From: Candidatus Caldarchaeum sp.
Lineage (GTDB): Archaea; Thermoproteota; Nitrososphaeria_A; Caldarchaeales; Caldarchaeaceae
Assembly (NCBI GenBank): GCA_025054515.1
Contig: JANWZT010000008.1
Coordinates: 1 to 20,929 of the forward strand
Length of the DNA stretch: 20,929 nt
Direction of reading: 5' to 3'
Below are positions 7,421 to 14,446 of this stretch, piece after piece. The position numbers were made by a program, and so were the translations under genes. The notes under the pieces were generated by a model. That model had not been told where the DNA came from. It worked only from the letters and a program-made list of their open reading frames with translations, and did no database searches. The first letter of the stretch is position 1. Every line of letters begins with the position of its first letter.

Positions 7421-7460
7421 CTTTACGATGATCCGCAAAATGGGCGAGGGCCAAACAGCA

Positions 7461-7470
7461 ATTAAAATAC
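7461..7470 (+). promoter_or_regulatory. TATA box of the ttuA/ncs6-like gene
   Basis: ATTAAAATAC faces rightward, 52-61 bases before ATG 7522, divergent from the fdhD promoter. A transcript starting near 7492 would have a leader of about 30 bases. Confidence 0.45.
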
Positions 7471-7521
7471 CCGTCGGCCTCTTCTGTCTTCGGGTTGCTG
7501 TCATCGGTTCAGGAAAAGGCC

Positions 7522-8433
7522 ATGTGCAATCTATGCCACGGCGGCAAAGTGGTTTACCACAGGGTGTATTCGGGGGAGATGCTGTGCCGAAAATGTTTCG
7601 TCGAAACCTTTGAGAAACGCGTGGCCAAGACCATCGGCCGCTATGGGCTGCTGAAAAGAGACGACCGCATCGCGGTGGCCGTTTCCGGCGGAAAGGACAG
7701 CCTATCGCTCCTTCATGTTCTCAAGAAAATTGAGAAGAATTTTCCGCAGGCAACGCTTTTCGCCGTCACCGTCGACGAAGGGATTCCGGGATACCGCGAC
7801 GAAGCCCTCCAGTACGTGGAAGAGGTTGTGCAGCGTCTCGGCGTACCGCTTGTCAAAACCTCTTTCGAAGAAGCCTTCGGCGTTCCGCTGAATAAAATCA
7901 TCGAATCACCGTCTTTCAAGGCCAGCGGTCTCGCCGCGTGCAGCGTCTGCGGCCCGCTACGCAGAAGGGCCTTGAACATCGCTGCGAAAAACGCTAAAGC
8001 AACGGTCATCGCCACGGCACACACACTCGACGACATCGTCCAAACATATTTGCTAAAGGCGTTCAGGGGTGAGCTGGGCAGCTCGGATGTTGGGCTCCGT
8101 TCCGAAGGCCCCGTCATCCCAAGGGTTGCTCCTTTCCGCCTCACACCCGAACGGGAGGTGGTCTTCTACGCATACGTCGTCGGCCTTCCGTTCCAGACAC
8201 AGGTATGCCCCAACGCATCCAACACCATGCGTAGCCCCATCCGCAAATTCCTCACGGAGTTCGAGGAAAAGCATCCCGGCTCGCTTTTCGCAGCCCTCAA
8301 AAGCTTTGAAAAAACATCCCGAACCACCGAAAAAAACCTCAACATCTGCGTCAAATGCGGAGAACCCACAAGCCGCCGAACCTGCCGAGTCTGCGAACTA
8401 CTCGAAATGGTCACCGACACATATCATGCTTAA
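7522..8433 (+). CDS. TtuA/Ncs6-family tRNA 2-thiouridine synthase
   Basis: 303 residues. These ATP-pyrophosphatases adenylate a uridine of tRNA and replace its oxygen with sulfur. In thermophiles this is either m5U54 to 2-thiouridine (TtuA) or the U34 wobble modification (Ncs6/NcsA); sequence alone does not settle which. Visible features are an N-terminal zinc site C2-x2-C5 and C22-x2-C25; the PP-loop SGGKDS at 55-60; C140/C143 (CSVCGPLRRR) and C229, matching the three cysteines that hold the catalytic [4Fe-4S] cluster; and a C-terminal zinc site C276/C279 and C288/C291. The start chosen is ATG 7522, which places the first zinc cysteine at residue 2 as in the family; a TTG at 7495 is less likely. 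The HEPN gene begins near its 3' end. Confidence 0.88.
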   Translation: MCNLCHGGKVVYHRVYSGEMLCRKCFVETFEKRVAKTIGRYGLLKRDDRIAVAVSGGKDSLSLLHVLKKIEKNFPQATLFAVTVDEGIPGYRDEALQYVEEVVQRLGVPLVKTSFEEAFGVPLNKIIESPSFKASGLAACSVCGPLRRRALNIAAKNAKATVIATAHTLDDIVQTYLLKAFRGELGSSDVGLRSEGPVIPRVAPFRLTPEREVVFYAYVVGLPFQTQVCPNASNTMRSPIRKFLTEFEEKHPGSLFAALKSFEKTSRTTEKNLNICVKCGEPTSRRTCRVCELLEMVTDTYHA

Positions 8434-8543
8434 GAGCGGCCCTCACACGGTATCGTTGGTTGACGAGCGCCGACTTCCTCAAAAGAAGAGCCCTATCCTT
8501 CCCCGCAGACGCATTTGAAAGAGGCGTCTATCTTCCACGTTGA
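8426..8543 (+). pseudogene. 5' fragment of a HEPN-domain gene, out of frame with the rest
   Basis: In the frame ending with TGA at 8541-8543 the translation contains RYRWLTSADFLKRRA then DAFERGVY (about 8448-8531). These are the expected first helix and start of the second helix of an archaeal HEPN domain. At 8529-8535 the homology passes, with one extra base (C8532 if TAT is followed directly by TTC), into the frame of the next feature, giving a seamless GVY-FHVEQFMQLYLKH. This frame has no usable start close upstream. ATG 8426, which overlaps the ttuA/ncs6 stop, is in a third frame, so a second slip near 8446-8455 may exist. Real decay, a sequencing error or recoding would all give this picture. 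Confidence 0.55.
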
Positions 8544-8826
8544 ACAGTTTATGCAACTCTACCTCAAACACCTCCTCTACAGGCGGCTGGGATATTTCCC
8601 CAAAACTCATTTATGGACGGAGCTGTTCAAGCAGGTGATTAAGGCTTATGATTCACCCGCCACCGCACAATTCTACCGCGAAAACTTGGAGATGGTGGCT
8701 TTGCTCGAAGAATCTTACATTTCGTCCCGTTACCTCCCCAAAACCTATGGGAAAGATGTGGCGGACAAAGCCATCGCGTTTTCTTCGAAGCTGAAGGAGG
8801 TTTTTGAATGGCTGGAAAAGATTTGA
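8515..8826 (+). CDS. HEPN-domain protein (main fragment, frameshifted at its 5' end)
   Basis: The open frame from TTG 8515 gives 103 residues, but only from about FHVEQ (base 8533) does it match the HEPN family; the first six codons are out-of-frame sequence. It contains HVEQFMQLYLKHLL and GYFPKTHLWTELF, the helix and P-x-TH turn typical of archaeal COG2250-like HEPN proteins. I do not see the RxxxxH ribonuclease motif of toxic HepT proteins. An in-frame ATG at 8551 would give a still shorter product. The stop overlaps the start of the nucleotidyltransferase gene, and GGAGG near its end serves that gene. HEPN/MNT pairs work as toxin-antitoxin or paired nucleotide-binding proteins; with the frameshift the ancestral protein would be about 130 residues. 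Confidence 0.7.
   Translation: MKEASIFHVEQFMQLYLKHLLYRRLGYFPKTHLWTELFKQVIKAYDSPATAQFYRENLEMVALLEESYISSRYLPKTYGKDVADKAIAFSSKLKEVFEWLEKI
8796..8800 (+). promoter_or_regulatory. Ribosome binding site of the MNT gene
   Basis: GGAGG lies seven bases before ATG 8808, inside the HEPN coding sequence. Translation of the nucleotidyltransferase is therefore probably independent of how the frameshifted HEPN frame is read. Confidence 0.6.
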
Positions 8827-9161
8827 TAGACCTTTTGCTTGAAATAAGGGCGGAGAAGCAGCGCTACTTGGCCGATGTCTGGGAATATGTTGGATTGATG
8901 AAGGAGCTGGTGCAGGGCCGTGACCCGAAGGCCCGTGTCCTTTTGTTCGGGAGCTTCGTCAAAGGCGTTATGAGGCCCGACAGCGACGTCGACGTTCTCA
9001 TCATCACGGACGAAGCCGAAACCGTCGAAAAAAGAATCGGGTTGCGGGTGGAGCTGTTGCGGGCCATCGGCGACGTAACGCCTTTCGAAATCCATCTCGT
9101 CACCCAGAGCGAATACGATGAATGGTACCGGCGTTTCATCGACAGATACGTTGAGGTTTAG
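8808..9161 (+). CDS. Minimal nucleotidyltransferase (MNT), partner of HEPN
   Basis: 117 residues. It has the polymerase-beta-type nucleotidyltransferase signature LLFGSFVKG followed by SDVDVLII (about residues 45-65), with the two metal-binding aspartates of the DxD motif present, so it looks catalytically intact. In characterised HEPN/MNT pairs the MNT protein AMPylates and neutralises the HEPN protein; whether that applies here is unknown. The ATG overlaps the 3' end of HEPN by 19 bases and has a strong ribosome binding site. Its stop overlaps by four bases, tail to tail, the stop of the convergent site-2 protease gene. Confidence 0.82.
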   Translation: MAGKDLIDLLLEIRAEKQRYLADVWEYVGLMKELVQGRDPKARVLLFGSFVKGVMRPDSDVDVLIITDEAETVEKRIGLRVELLRAIGDVTPFEIHLVTQSEYDEWYRRFIDRYVEV

Positions 9162-10342
9162 ATTTGGAAGAAGCCGAAGAAGGAGTAGGTGAAGGCGATG
9201 TTCGCTACTACGAGGCCGATGGACAGAAGGGCGGCGGCGTTGACTATTCCGAAGGCCGTTCGCTGGTTTTTGACGTATTTTTCGAGGACTGCGCGGAGGA
9301 TGATGCTTCCGTCCAGCATGTAGATAGGGAGCATGTTGAAGACGGCGACGCCTATAGAGACGAGCTGGAGCCAGAAAAGCGTCCGGTAGAAGTTGTAGGA
9401 CGCAACTGGGTCGAGGCCCGCGATTCGTGGGTTGAGGTAGGTGTCGACGTGTGTTACGCCGAGGCCTCTCAAGACCGAGCCGAGAAAGTATTCGCGGCCC
9501 CTCACTTCGGGGTTGGTGTCGAAAACGTATTCGCCGGTCAAGGTTTTTACGGTGATTTTTTCGCCGATGGTTATCGTCCGCGTTCTCACGGTGTTGCTGT
9601 TGACGGGGACGCCGTCTATGCTGACCAAGACATCGTTGGGCTTTATCCGCGAATTTTCTTCGACCTGAAGAGCTATCAATCCCGCCTCCTGCGGAACGAA
9701 GAAACCAAACACAAGCAGTAGGGCGAGAACGCCGACGGCGAGGTTAGCGAAAGAACCAACGGCGGCCACACGCATTTTTGCGCCGGGGCTTGAAGACTTG
9801 AAAGCCTGTTCGTCGGGCTCGACGAAGCCGCCGGGAATGATGAAAATCATGAATATGCCGGCCGACTTGACTGGAAGGCCTTCTCTTCTCGCTATGATTC
9901 CATGCATTCCTTCGTGGGTGAGCAATACTATGGCGAAAGCTATGAAGAGGTAGGGAAGGTTTTCGAGGCGGATGGTTACGCCGATGATGAGCGGGATGAC
10001 GATGTTCTGGCCGCCGACCTGCTCGGGCCTGAAAAGATATGTGGATAGGTTGGTGCTGAGGACGTATACCGCGAAGGCCATCAACCCAAACCCAGTCGCC
10101 ACAGCGGCCCGTGAAACAGCGTCCCAGAAACGGGGCAGACGCTGCGTAACGAAGTCAAGCGGCCGCGTAACTTGACGGCTTCTCACTATCAGCAACAACG
10201 GATAAAGCGTGATCGATAATTTCTGTTCATCCGCCCCGCCGGGCTGCTCCGTTTTCCTCCGCTGAATAACAAACCTGTGGACAAGGAAGGCTGCGACCCA
10301 AGCGACGGCCAGCCCAGCCAAGGCCTCTACGATAGAAACCAT
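9158..10342 (-). CDS. Site-2 protease family intramembrane zinc metalloprotease (M50) with PDZ domain
   Basis: 394 residues from ATG 10342. The family cleaves membrane-bound substrates within the bilayer. The zinc site is HEGMH (H143, E144, H147) in a hydrophobic helix, and the second half is FNMLPIYMLDG with zinc ligand D344. About six membrane segments are visible (roughly 3-26, 79-103, 130-150, 191-216, 321-341 and 364-390). A PDZ-like domain around 225-275 (SRIKPNDVLVSIDGVPV) lies between the two catalytic halves. A TTG at 10390 in the same frame is rejected because a TATATA element at 10364-10370 lies between it and the ATG, giving a leaderless transcript from 10342. The natural substrate is not indicated by neighbours. 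Confidence 0.87.
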   Translation of the reverse strand: MVSIVEALAGLAVAWVAAFLVHRFVIQRRKTEQPGGADEQKLSITLYPLLLIVRSRQVTRPLDFVTQRLPRFWDAVSRAAVATGFGLMAFAVYVLSTNLSTYLFRPEQVGGQNIVIPLIIGVTIRLENLPYLFIAFAIVLLTHEGMHGIIARREGLPVKSAGIFMIFIIPGGFVEPDEQAFKSSSPGAKMRVAAVGSFANLAVGVLALLLVFGFFVPQEAGLIALQVEENSRIKPNDVLVSIDGVPVNSNTVRTRTITIGEKITVKTLTGEYVFDTNPEVRGREYFLGSVLRGLGVTHVDTYLNPRIAGLDPVASYNFYRTLFWLQLVSIGVAVFNMLPIYMLDGSIILRAVLEKYVKNQRTAFGIVNAAALLSIGLVVANIAFTYSFFGFFQI

Positions 10343-10362
10343 TAACCAGCTTACCCTAACCC

Positions 10363-10371
10363 GATATATAG
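10363..10371. promoter_or_regulatory. TATATA element possibly serving both divergent genes
   Basis: GATATATAG is nearly palindromic. It lies about 25 bases from ATG 10342 on the minus strand and about 35 bases from GTG 10401 on the plus strand, so one TATA box could drive the protease gene, the small unknown gene, or both. Confidence 0.4.
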
Positions 10372-10400
10372 ACCTGCCATGAAATAACAATTTTCACCCG

Positions 10401-10874
10401 GTGCAGAGTTCTCAACCGTTAAAACCCGGAAACCAGTTGTGCCGATCGCCGTTGCCCTACTACATCCGCTGCGTCGACGAAGATACTTGGCTGACGGAGT
10501 CAAGGTCGATAACGACTTGGCGTGCTTTGGAGAAGCTGGCGGAACAGCTGCTCCCGTCTTCGCCGCTCAAGCTACCGGTCAAACCAAAGCTTTTCACGAA
10601 AGAAGAAACATCGACTTGGACGAACCTCTTCTTCAAAATCCGTGACTACAAACCTTCGTCTCCCATCGACTTGGCCGGTTTCTACTTGGCGGCCAACGTG
10701 GTGGATTTGGAGAAGCTCGCCGCCGCCCTCAACGTGAAACCCGAAGAAGCAGCCATTTACGTCAAATCTCTCGACAAGCCTTTGATGATGGCCGCTGCTG
10801 AAGAAGCTCTGCAGGCCGTCCGACATAGCTACGAGTTCAAACATCAAGTCGTTCTGGTTAAAGGAAGGGTTTAG
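10401..10874 (+). CDS. Unknown protein of 157 residues
   Basis: No family recognised. It starts at GTG 10401, a few bases after the expected transcript start from the TATA element at 10363-10371. The N-terminal 40 residues contain two Cys and several aromatics (PYYIRCVDEDTW); the middle is Pro/Lys/Thr-rich. The last 65 residues look helical, and the segment VVDLEKLAAALNVKPEEAAIYV has the spacing of a helix-turn-helix, so a DNA-binding role is possible but weakly supported. There is no signal or membrane segment. Its stop is six bases from the stop of the convergent ABC permease gene. Confidence 0.6.
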   Translation: MQSSQPLKPGNQLCRSPLPYYIRCVDEDTWLTESRSITTWRALEKLAEQLLPSSPLKLPVKPKLFTKEETSTWTNLFFKIRDYKPSSPIDLAGFYLAANVVDLEKLAAALNVKPEEAAIYVKSLDKPLMMAAAEEALQAVRHSYEFKHQVVLVKGRV

Positions 10875-10880
10875 CCGAAG

Positions 10881-11840
10881 CTATTTCATTATCTTGATTC
10901 TTTTTCGGTCTATGGTGAGGATGGCCATGATGATGGCGATGGCTCCGAATATTATCATTCTGATGTTGAGGTCGATGGCGAGCATGCTGAGGCCCGAGTC
11001 AAGCCACCGGATTATCAGGACGCCGAGCAGCGTTCGGTGAACTCCTCCGACGCCTCCCGTTAAAGCGGTTCCGCCGACGACGACGCTGGCGAAAAGCGGG
11101 ATGGTGTCCAGCACGCCGACCTGCATGTGCGCACCCTGTATCTGCGAAGCATACAGTATCCCCGAAACAGCCGCGAAAAGGGCGCCGATCATGAAGACGA
11201 GGATTCTTACCCGTAGGATGTTGATTCCCGCAAGCCGTGCCCCTACAAGGTTTCCCCCTATCGCGTAGACAGCTCTTCCAAAAGGCGTAGCAAGCGTGAT
11301 GAAAACGGTGACGACCCAGACTGCGATGGCCCAGTAGAAAATCGATGGGAGGCCGAAAATCATGGTGGTTGATATTGCTCTGAACGCCGGGTCTGTGATG
11401 ATTCGTGTGTATCCGCCTGATATTACCTGCGCGAGCCCTTCGGCGACCATGGATGTGGCGAGTGTGGCCATGAAGCTGGGGATGTTGAATCGTGCGAGAA
11501 GCAGGCCGTTGACGAAGCCGAAGGCGAGAGCGACGGCGAGCGTTACGGGTAGGGAATAGAAGCCGAGCGATGGATAGAGGACGGCGAATATCATGGCCGA
11601 TAGTTTGAGGACGCTCGGGATGGAGAAGTCGAAGGAACCCATGAGAATGACGAGTGTTAGACCGCATGCCGCGACGAGGAAAAACGACATGCCGTAAACA
11701 AGCGTGATGACGCTGTCCCAGCTCGCGAGAAAATATGGGTTGGCCGTCCGCAGCGAAAGAATCAGGACGATTAATCCGGCGATGGGGATGATTGTGTTGA
11801 GGTTGCGTTGCATCCATTCCTTGTAAACAACGGGCTGCAT
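10881..11840 (-). CDS. Ribose-type sugar ABC transporter permease (second)
   Basis: 319 residues from ATG 11840. A GTG at 11849 is possible, but GAGGTGA at 11846-11852 is placed to serve the ATG and overlaps the stop of the upstream permease gene. It belongs to the RbsC/AraH-type permeases of carbohydrate importers. Markers are MGSFDFSIPSV in the first third and VVVGGTALTGGVGG near residue 260, the coupling region touching the ATPase, with about eight to nine hydrophobic segments. It is the last gene of the importer operon and partners the permease immediately upstream as a heterodimer. Confidence 0.88.
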   Translation of the reverse strand: MQPVVYKEWMQRNLNTIIPIAGLIVLILSLRTANPYFLASWDSVITLVYGMSFFLVAACGLTLVILMGSFDFSIPSVLKLSAMIFAVLYPSLGFYSLPVTLAVALAFGFVNGLLLARFNIPSFMATLATSMVAEGLAQVISGGYTRIITDPAFRAISTTMIFGLPSIFYWAIAVWVVTVFITLATPFGRAVYAIGGNLVGARLAGINILRVRILVFMIGALFAAVSGILYASQIQGAHMQVGVLDTIPLFASVVVGGTALTGGVGGVHRTLLGVLIIRWLDSGLSMLAIDLNIRMIIFGAIAIIMAILTIDRKRIKIMK

Positions 11841-11850
11841 CGGCTTCACC

Positions 11851-12843
11851 TCAAGTTATCAAAGCCCCTTTGAGTGCTTTAGACGCTATGACGACCGCGC
11901 CCAGCAGCAAAGCGCCTATGTAGAGCTTGAGATGGTTGGGGTCGACTCCCGGCAGAAGGAACAACCCGTTGAATATCAAGACGTAGATGAGGGCGCCGAG
12001 GAGAGAGCGGTGCGGCCCTCCCATACCGCCCGCCAAAGGCGTGCCGCCCAAAACTATCGCGGCCAGCCCCCGTATCAGCTCGCTCGGGTCAAAGTCCACA
12101 CGCGTCTGGTTCCCGAGATGGACGAAAATCGCTATCGAACCGAGGCCCGTCAAAAACCCGCTGATCATGAAACCAACTACCTTGTATTTTTCCACGTTTA
12201 TTCCGGCGAGCTTGGCGCCTTCTTCGTTCGAGCCTATCGCGCAGAGGTATGTCCCGATTTTTGTGAAAAACATCAGAAAAAGGGCGAGCGCGATGGCTGG
12301 CAGGGATAGGAGGAAGGGTGAGGGAAGGTAGGGTATCGGCGACTCCCTGAGAAAGCCGTAGGCCGGCACTATCAGCGTCAGAACACCCGAAACGTTTCTT
12401 ACGTAGGTTGTGAGGAAGGCGAAGACGGCTGTGACGGCGAGAGTCAGAATGAAAGAGGGAATCCTCGCCTTCACGTGGACTACTCCGTTGAACAACCCCA
12501 CGAGAAGTCCGAAGATGGGATAAACCAGAATCGAGGCGAGGCCGAGATATGGGTAGAGAAGCCAGACAAGGGCGCCGCCGAACATCCAAATCCCCATGAA
12601 AGACAAATCGATTGAGCCGAGGAGGATTACGAAGGTGGGCCCTACGGCGAGCATGGCGGTGACGGCGAAGCTCCGGAGAATTGCGACGAGGTTGCTCGTC
12701 GAAAGAAACCTTTCGGGGACGATTGCTGAGAAAATGACGACGAGGCCGAGAATTGTCCAAATCGCTGGGTTCGTTTTGAAGAGCCTCCACACAGCCACCA
12801 TGTTGGGCGATACACGCGGCATCGTCTTCTCGACCCGCTTCAA
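11851..12843 (-). CDS. Ribose-type sugar ABC transporter permease (first)
   Basis: 330 residues. It has the same family features as the next permease: LGSIDLSFMGI, then IVLGGTPLAGGMGG about 270 residues in, with eight to nine membrane segments. The start is TTG 12843, which overlaps the ATPase stop (TTGA). GGGTGAT about seven bases upstream, inside the end of the ATPase gene, supports it over the ATG seven codons later. Two different permeases, one ATPase with two domains and one binding protein form a complete importer. The substrate is not determined by sequence; the adjacent FGGY kinase suggests a pentose, ketose or polyol. Confidence 0.88.
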   Translation of the reverse strand: MKRVEKTMPRVSPNMVAVWRLFKTNPAIWTILGLVVIFSAIVPERFLSTSNLVAILRSFAVTAMLAVGPTFVILLGSIDLSFMGIWMFGGALVWLLYPYLGLASILVYPIFGLLVGLFNGVVHVKARIPSFILTLAVTAVFAFLTTYVRNVSGVLTLIVPAYGFLRESPIPYLPSPFLLSLPAIALALFLMFFTKIGTYLCAIGSNEEGAKLAGINVEKYKVVGFMISGFLTGLGSIAIFVHLGNQTRVDFDPSELIRGLAAIVLGGTPLAGGMGGPHRSLLGALIYVLIFNGLFLLPGVDPNHLKLYIGALLLGAVVIASKALKGALIT

Positions 12844-13934
12844 AGCTCCATCACCCCCCTAAACTCCTGATTCGTCATCACTTTCTGGACAACACCTTCC
12901 CGGAGCATCAAAATTTTGTCGCAGAGCAACGCGTATTCCTTCGGGTCGTCGCTCACCAAAACCATCGATATGCCCTTTTTCTTCATGTCAAGCAAAACTT
13001 CGTAGATGTCTTCGCGTGCACCCACGTCTATTCCTATGGTGGGGTCTTCGAGAATCAGAAGTTTCGGACTTCTTTCAAGCCATTTGCCGACGGAAACTTT
13101 TTGCTTGTTTCCACCGCTCAAGGAATAGCATTCGGTTTCTACGTTCGGAGCCTTGATGTTGAGTGTCTTGACGATTTTTTCGGCGAGGTTTTTTTCCGCC
13201 TTGAGGTTGATGATGCGGAAGAGCTTCAACGGTTTACTGCTTACCTTATCGAAATTGATTATCGACACGTTTTTGCGTATGGGCCAGTAGAGGAATAATT
13301 CTTTTCCCGTTTCACCGGAAAAGTATCCAATATGTAGTTTGAGACGCTTGTGCGGGCCGCTTTTCAGGTTCACGGGCTTATTTTCAGCGGTTATCTGTCC
13401 ACCGTCTGGAACAACTTCGCCGTAAAGAGTTTTGGCAATTTCACTTTTTCCGCACCCAGTCGGCCCGAACAAACCAACACATTCACCTTCATGAACATCA
13501 AAGGAAACATCTTTGTAGAAACCTTTTTTTGACAAATTTCTAACCGACAGAACGACTTTCCTTTTTTCCGGTTCCACGAGACGATGCTCCACACGTGTCA
13601 AAAGCTCGTAGTAGGATTCTCGGCCAACTATTTCTTTGAACAAAAGATCCTCCGTTATTTCCTGCTTCTTCAAATCATGGAACGCCGCAACCTTCCCATC
13701 CCTCAATACGTAGACACGGTCGCTGAACCTCATCACCTCCGGAATAATGTGGGAAACAAAGATAAACGAATTATGTTTTTTCAGTTCGAGAAGGTATTTG
13801 AAAAGCTCGTCCCTCTCCTCTATCGACAGCGGCGCCGTGGGCTCGTCCAAAATGATTATCGGAGTGATTTTCGACGATTCTCCGTCTCCGACCGATAGAC
13901 GGATGCTTAGAATTGCTCGGGCGATTTCCACCAT
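12840..13934 (-). CDS. Sugar ABC transporter ATPase (RbsA type), 3' part after a frameshift
   Basis: 364 residues as read from ATG 13934. It begins with the MVEIARAIL helix that in RbsA follows the first signature motif, then IIILDEPTAPLS (Walker B of domain 1). Domain 2 is complete: Walker A GPTGCGKSE, signature LSGGNKQKVSVGKW, Walker B LLILEDPTIGID. About 16 extra residues (IRLSVGDGESSKITP region) lie between the helix and Walker B of domain 1. The intact ancestral protein would be about 518 residues, normal for RbsA. The segment encoding Walker A of domain 1 is in the preceding frame (13907-14398). Alone this product would lack half of domain 1. Confidence 0.85.
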   Translation of the reverse strand: MVEIARAILSIRLSVGDGESSKITPIIILDEPTAPLSIEERDELFKYLLELKKHNSFIFVSHIIPEVMRFSDRVYVLRDGKVAAFHDLKKQEITEDLLFKEIVGRESYYELLTRVEHRLVEPEKRKVVLSVRNLSKKGFYKDVSFDVHEGECVGLFGPTGCGKSEIAKTLYGEVVPDGGQITAENKPVNLKSGPHKRLKLHIGYFSGETGKELFLYWPIRKNVSIINFDKVSSKPLKLFRIINLKAEKNLAEKIVKTLNIKAPNVETECYSLSGGNKQKVSVGKWLERSPKLLILEDPTIGIDVGAREDIYEVLLDMKKKGISMVLVSDDPKEYALLCDKILMLREGVVQKVMTNQEFRGVMEL

Positions 13935-14398
13935 TTTCGAGTTGGAGGAGGCAGTTCGTTCATGTAACTACCCAGGTCGCATTCTATTCCCAGTTCGTCG
14001 AAGACAGATTTTGCAAGGCCGATGATTTTGTTGAGCTGGAGCCTTCCCAGCCTCGTGAACCTGTCTTCGAGTCCGAGGAAGATGAAGCGATATACTTTGA
14101 GATGCGGTATGACTCCTCTTTCCTGATAAACTATCGATATGCCGCGTTTGAGGGCTTCTAACGGGTTTCTCGGGAACGGAATTTTTTGTCCCATGTGATA
14201 AAGCTCGCCTTCGTCGGGCTGATGTATGCCGACGAGGATTTTCATCAGCGTTGACTTGCCGGCGCCGTTTTCACCCACGACAGCTAAAATTTCATCTTCG
14301 CGAACTTCCACGGTAACGCGGTCGAGAGCTTTAACGGTTGAATCAAAAATTTTTGAAATGTTACGTGCCTCTAATAAAACTTCGCCACCTACCGACAA
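13907..14398 (-). CDS. Sugar ABC transporter ATPase (RbsA type), 5' part before a frameshift
   Basis: 163 residues from TTG 14398 (no ATG or GTG nearby). It holds Walker A GENGAGKST and the Q-loop region VYQERGVIPHLKV of domain 1. The homology runs through NELPPPTRK, then leaves frame at the A4 run at 13934-13937 (minus strand CGAAAATGG). One additional A would join it as RK-MVEIARA to the 3' part. The last eight residues (WWKSPEQF) are out-of-frame. A TATA box at 14431-14440 gives it a promoter separate from the binding-protein gene. Possible explanations are a homopolymer sequencing error, a true inactivating mutation, or slippage on the A run. Confidence 0.82.
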   Translation of the reverse strand: MSVGGEVLLEARNISKIFDSTVKALDRVTVEVREDEILAVVGENGAGKSTLMKILVGIHQPDEGELYHMGQKIPFPRNPLEALKRGISIVYQERGVIPHLKVYRFIFLGLEDRFTRLGRLQLNKIIGLAKSVFDELGIECDLGSYMNELPPPTRKWWKSPEQF

Positions 14399-14430
14399 GC
14401 TTGAAACCCAAAAAATAAGGAGGGGATGCT

Positions 14431-14440
14431 GTATAAATAG
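14431..14440 (-). promoter_or_regulatory. TATA box in front of the importer ATPase
   Basis: CTATTTATAC on the minus strand, about 37 bases before TTG 14398. A T-rich stretch at 14408-14416 in the same spacer could partly terminate binding-protein transcripts, a common way to make more binding protein than transporter. Confidence 0.45.
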
Positions 14441-14446
14441 CCGTTG

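Noticed and set aside
7386..7454. Upstream TTG start giving fdhD 23 more residues
   Set aside because: The TATA box at 7411-7420 lies inside the extension, and FdhD homology begins after ATG 7385.
8515..8532. TTG 8515 as the true start of the HEPN gene
   Set aside because: The first six codons do not match the family, while the missing first helix is present just upstream in another frame.
8515..8826. HepT-type toxic ribonuclease
   Set aside because: I could not find an R-x4-6-H motif; the R and H near GYFPKTH are too far apart.
10343..10390. Upstream TTG start for the site-2 protease
   Set aside because: The TATATA element lies within it; a leaderless start at ATG 10342 is more consistent.
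14408..14416. Terminator between binding protein and ATPase genes
   Set aside because: Only a short T-rich run on the minus strand; no further evidence, so it is mentioned under the ATPase promoter but not called.
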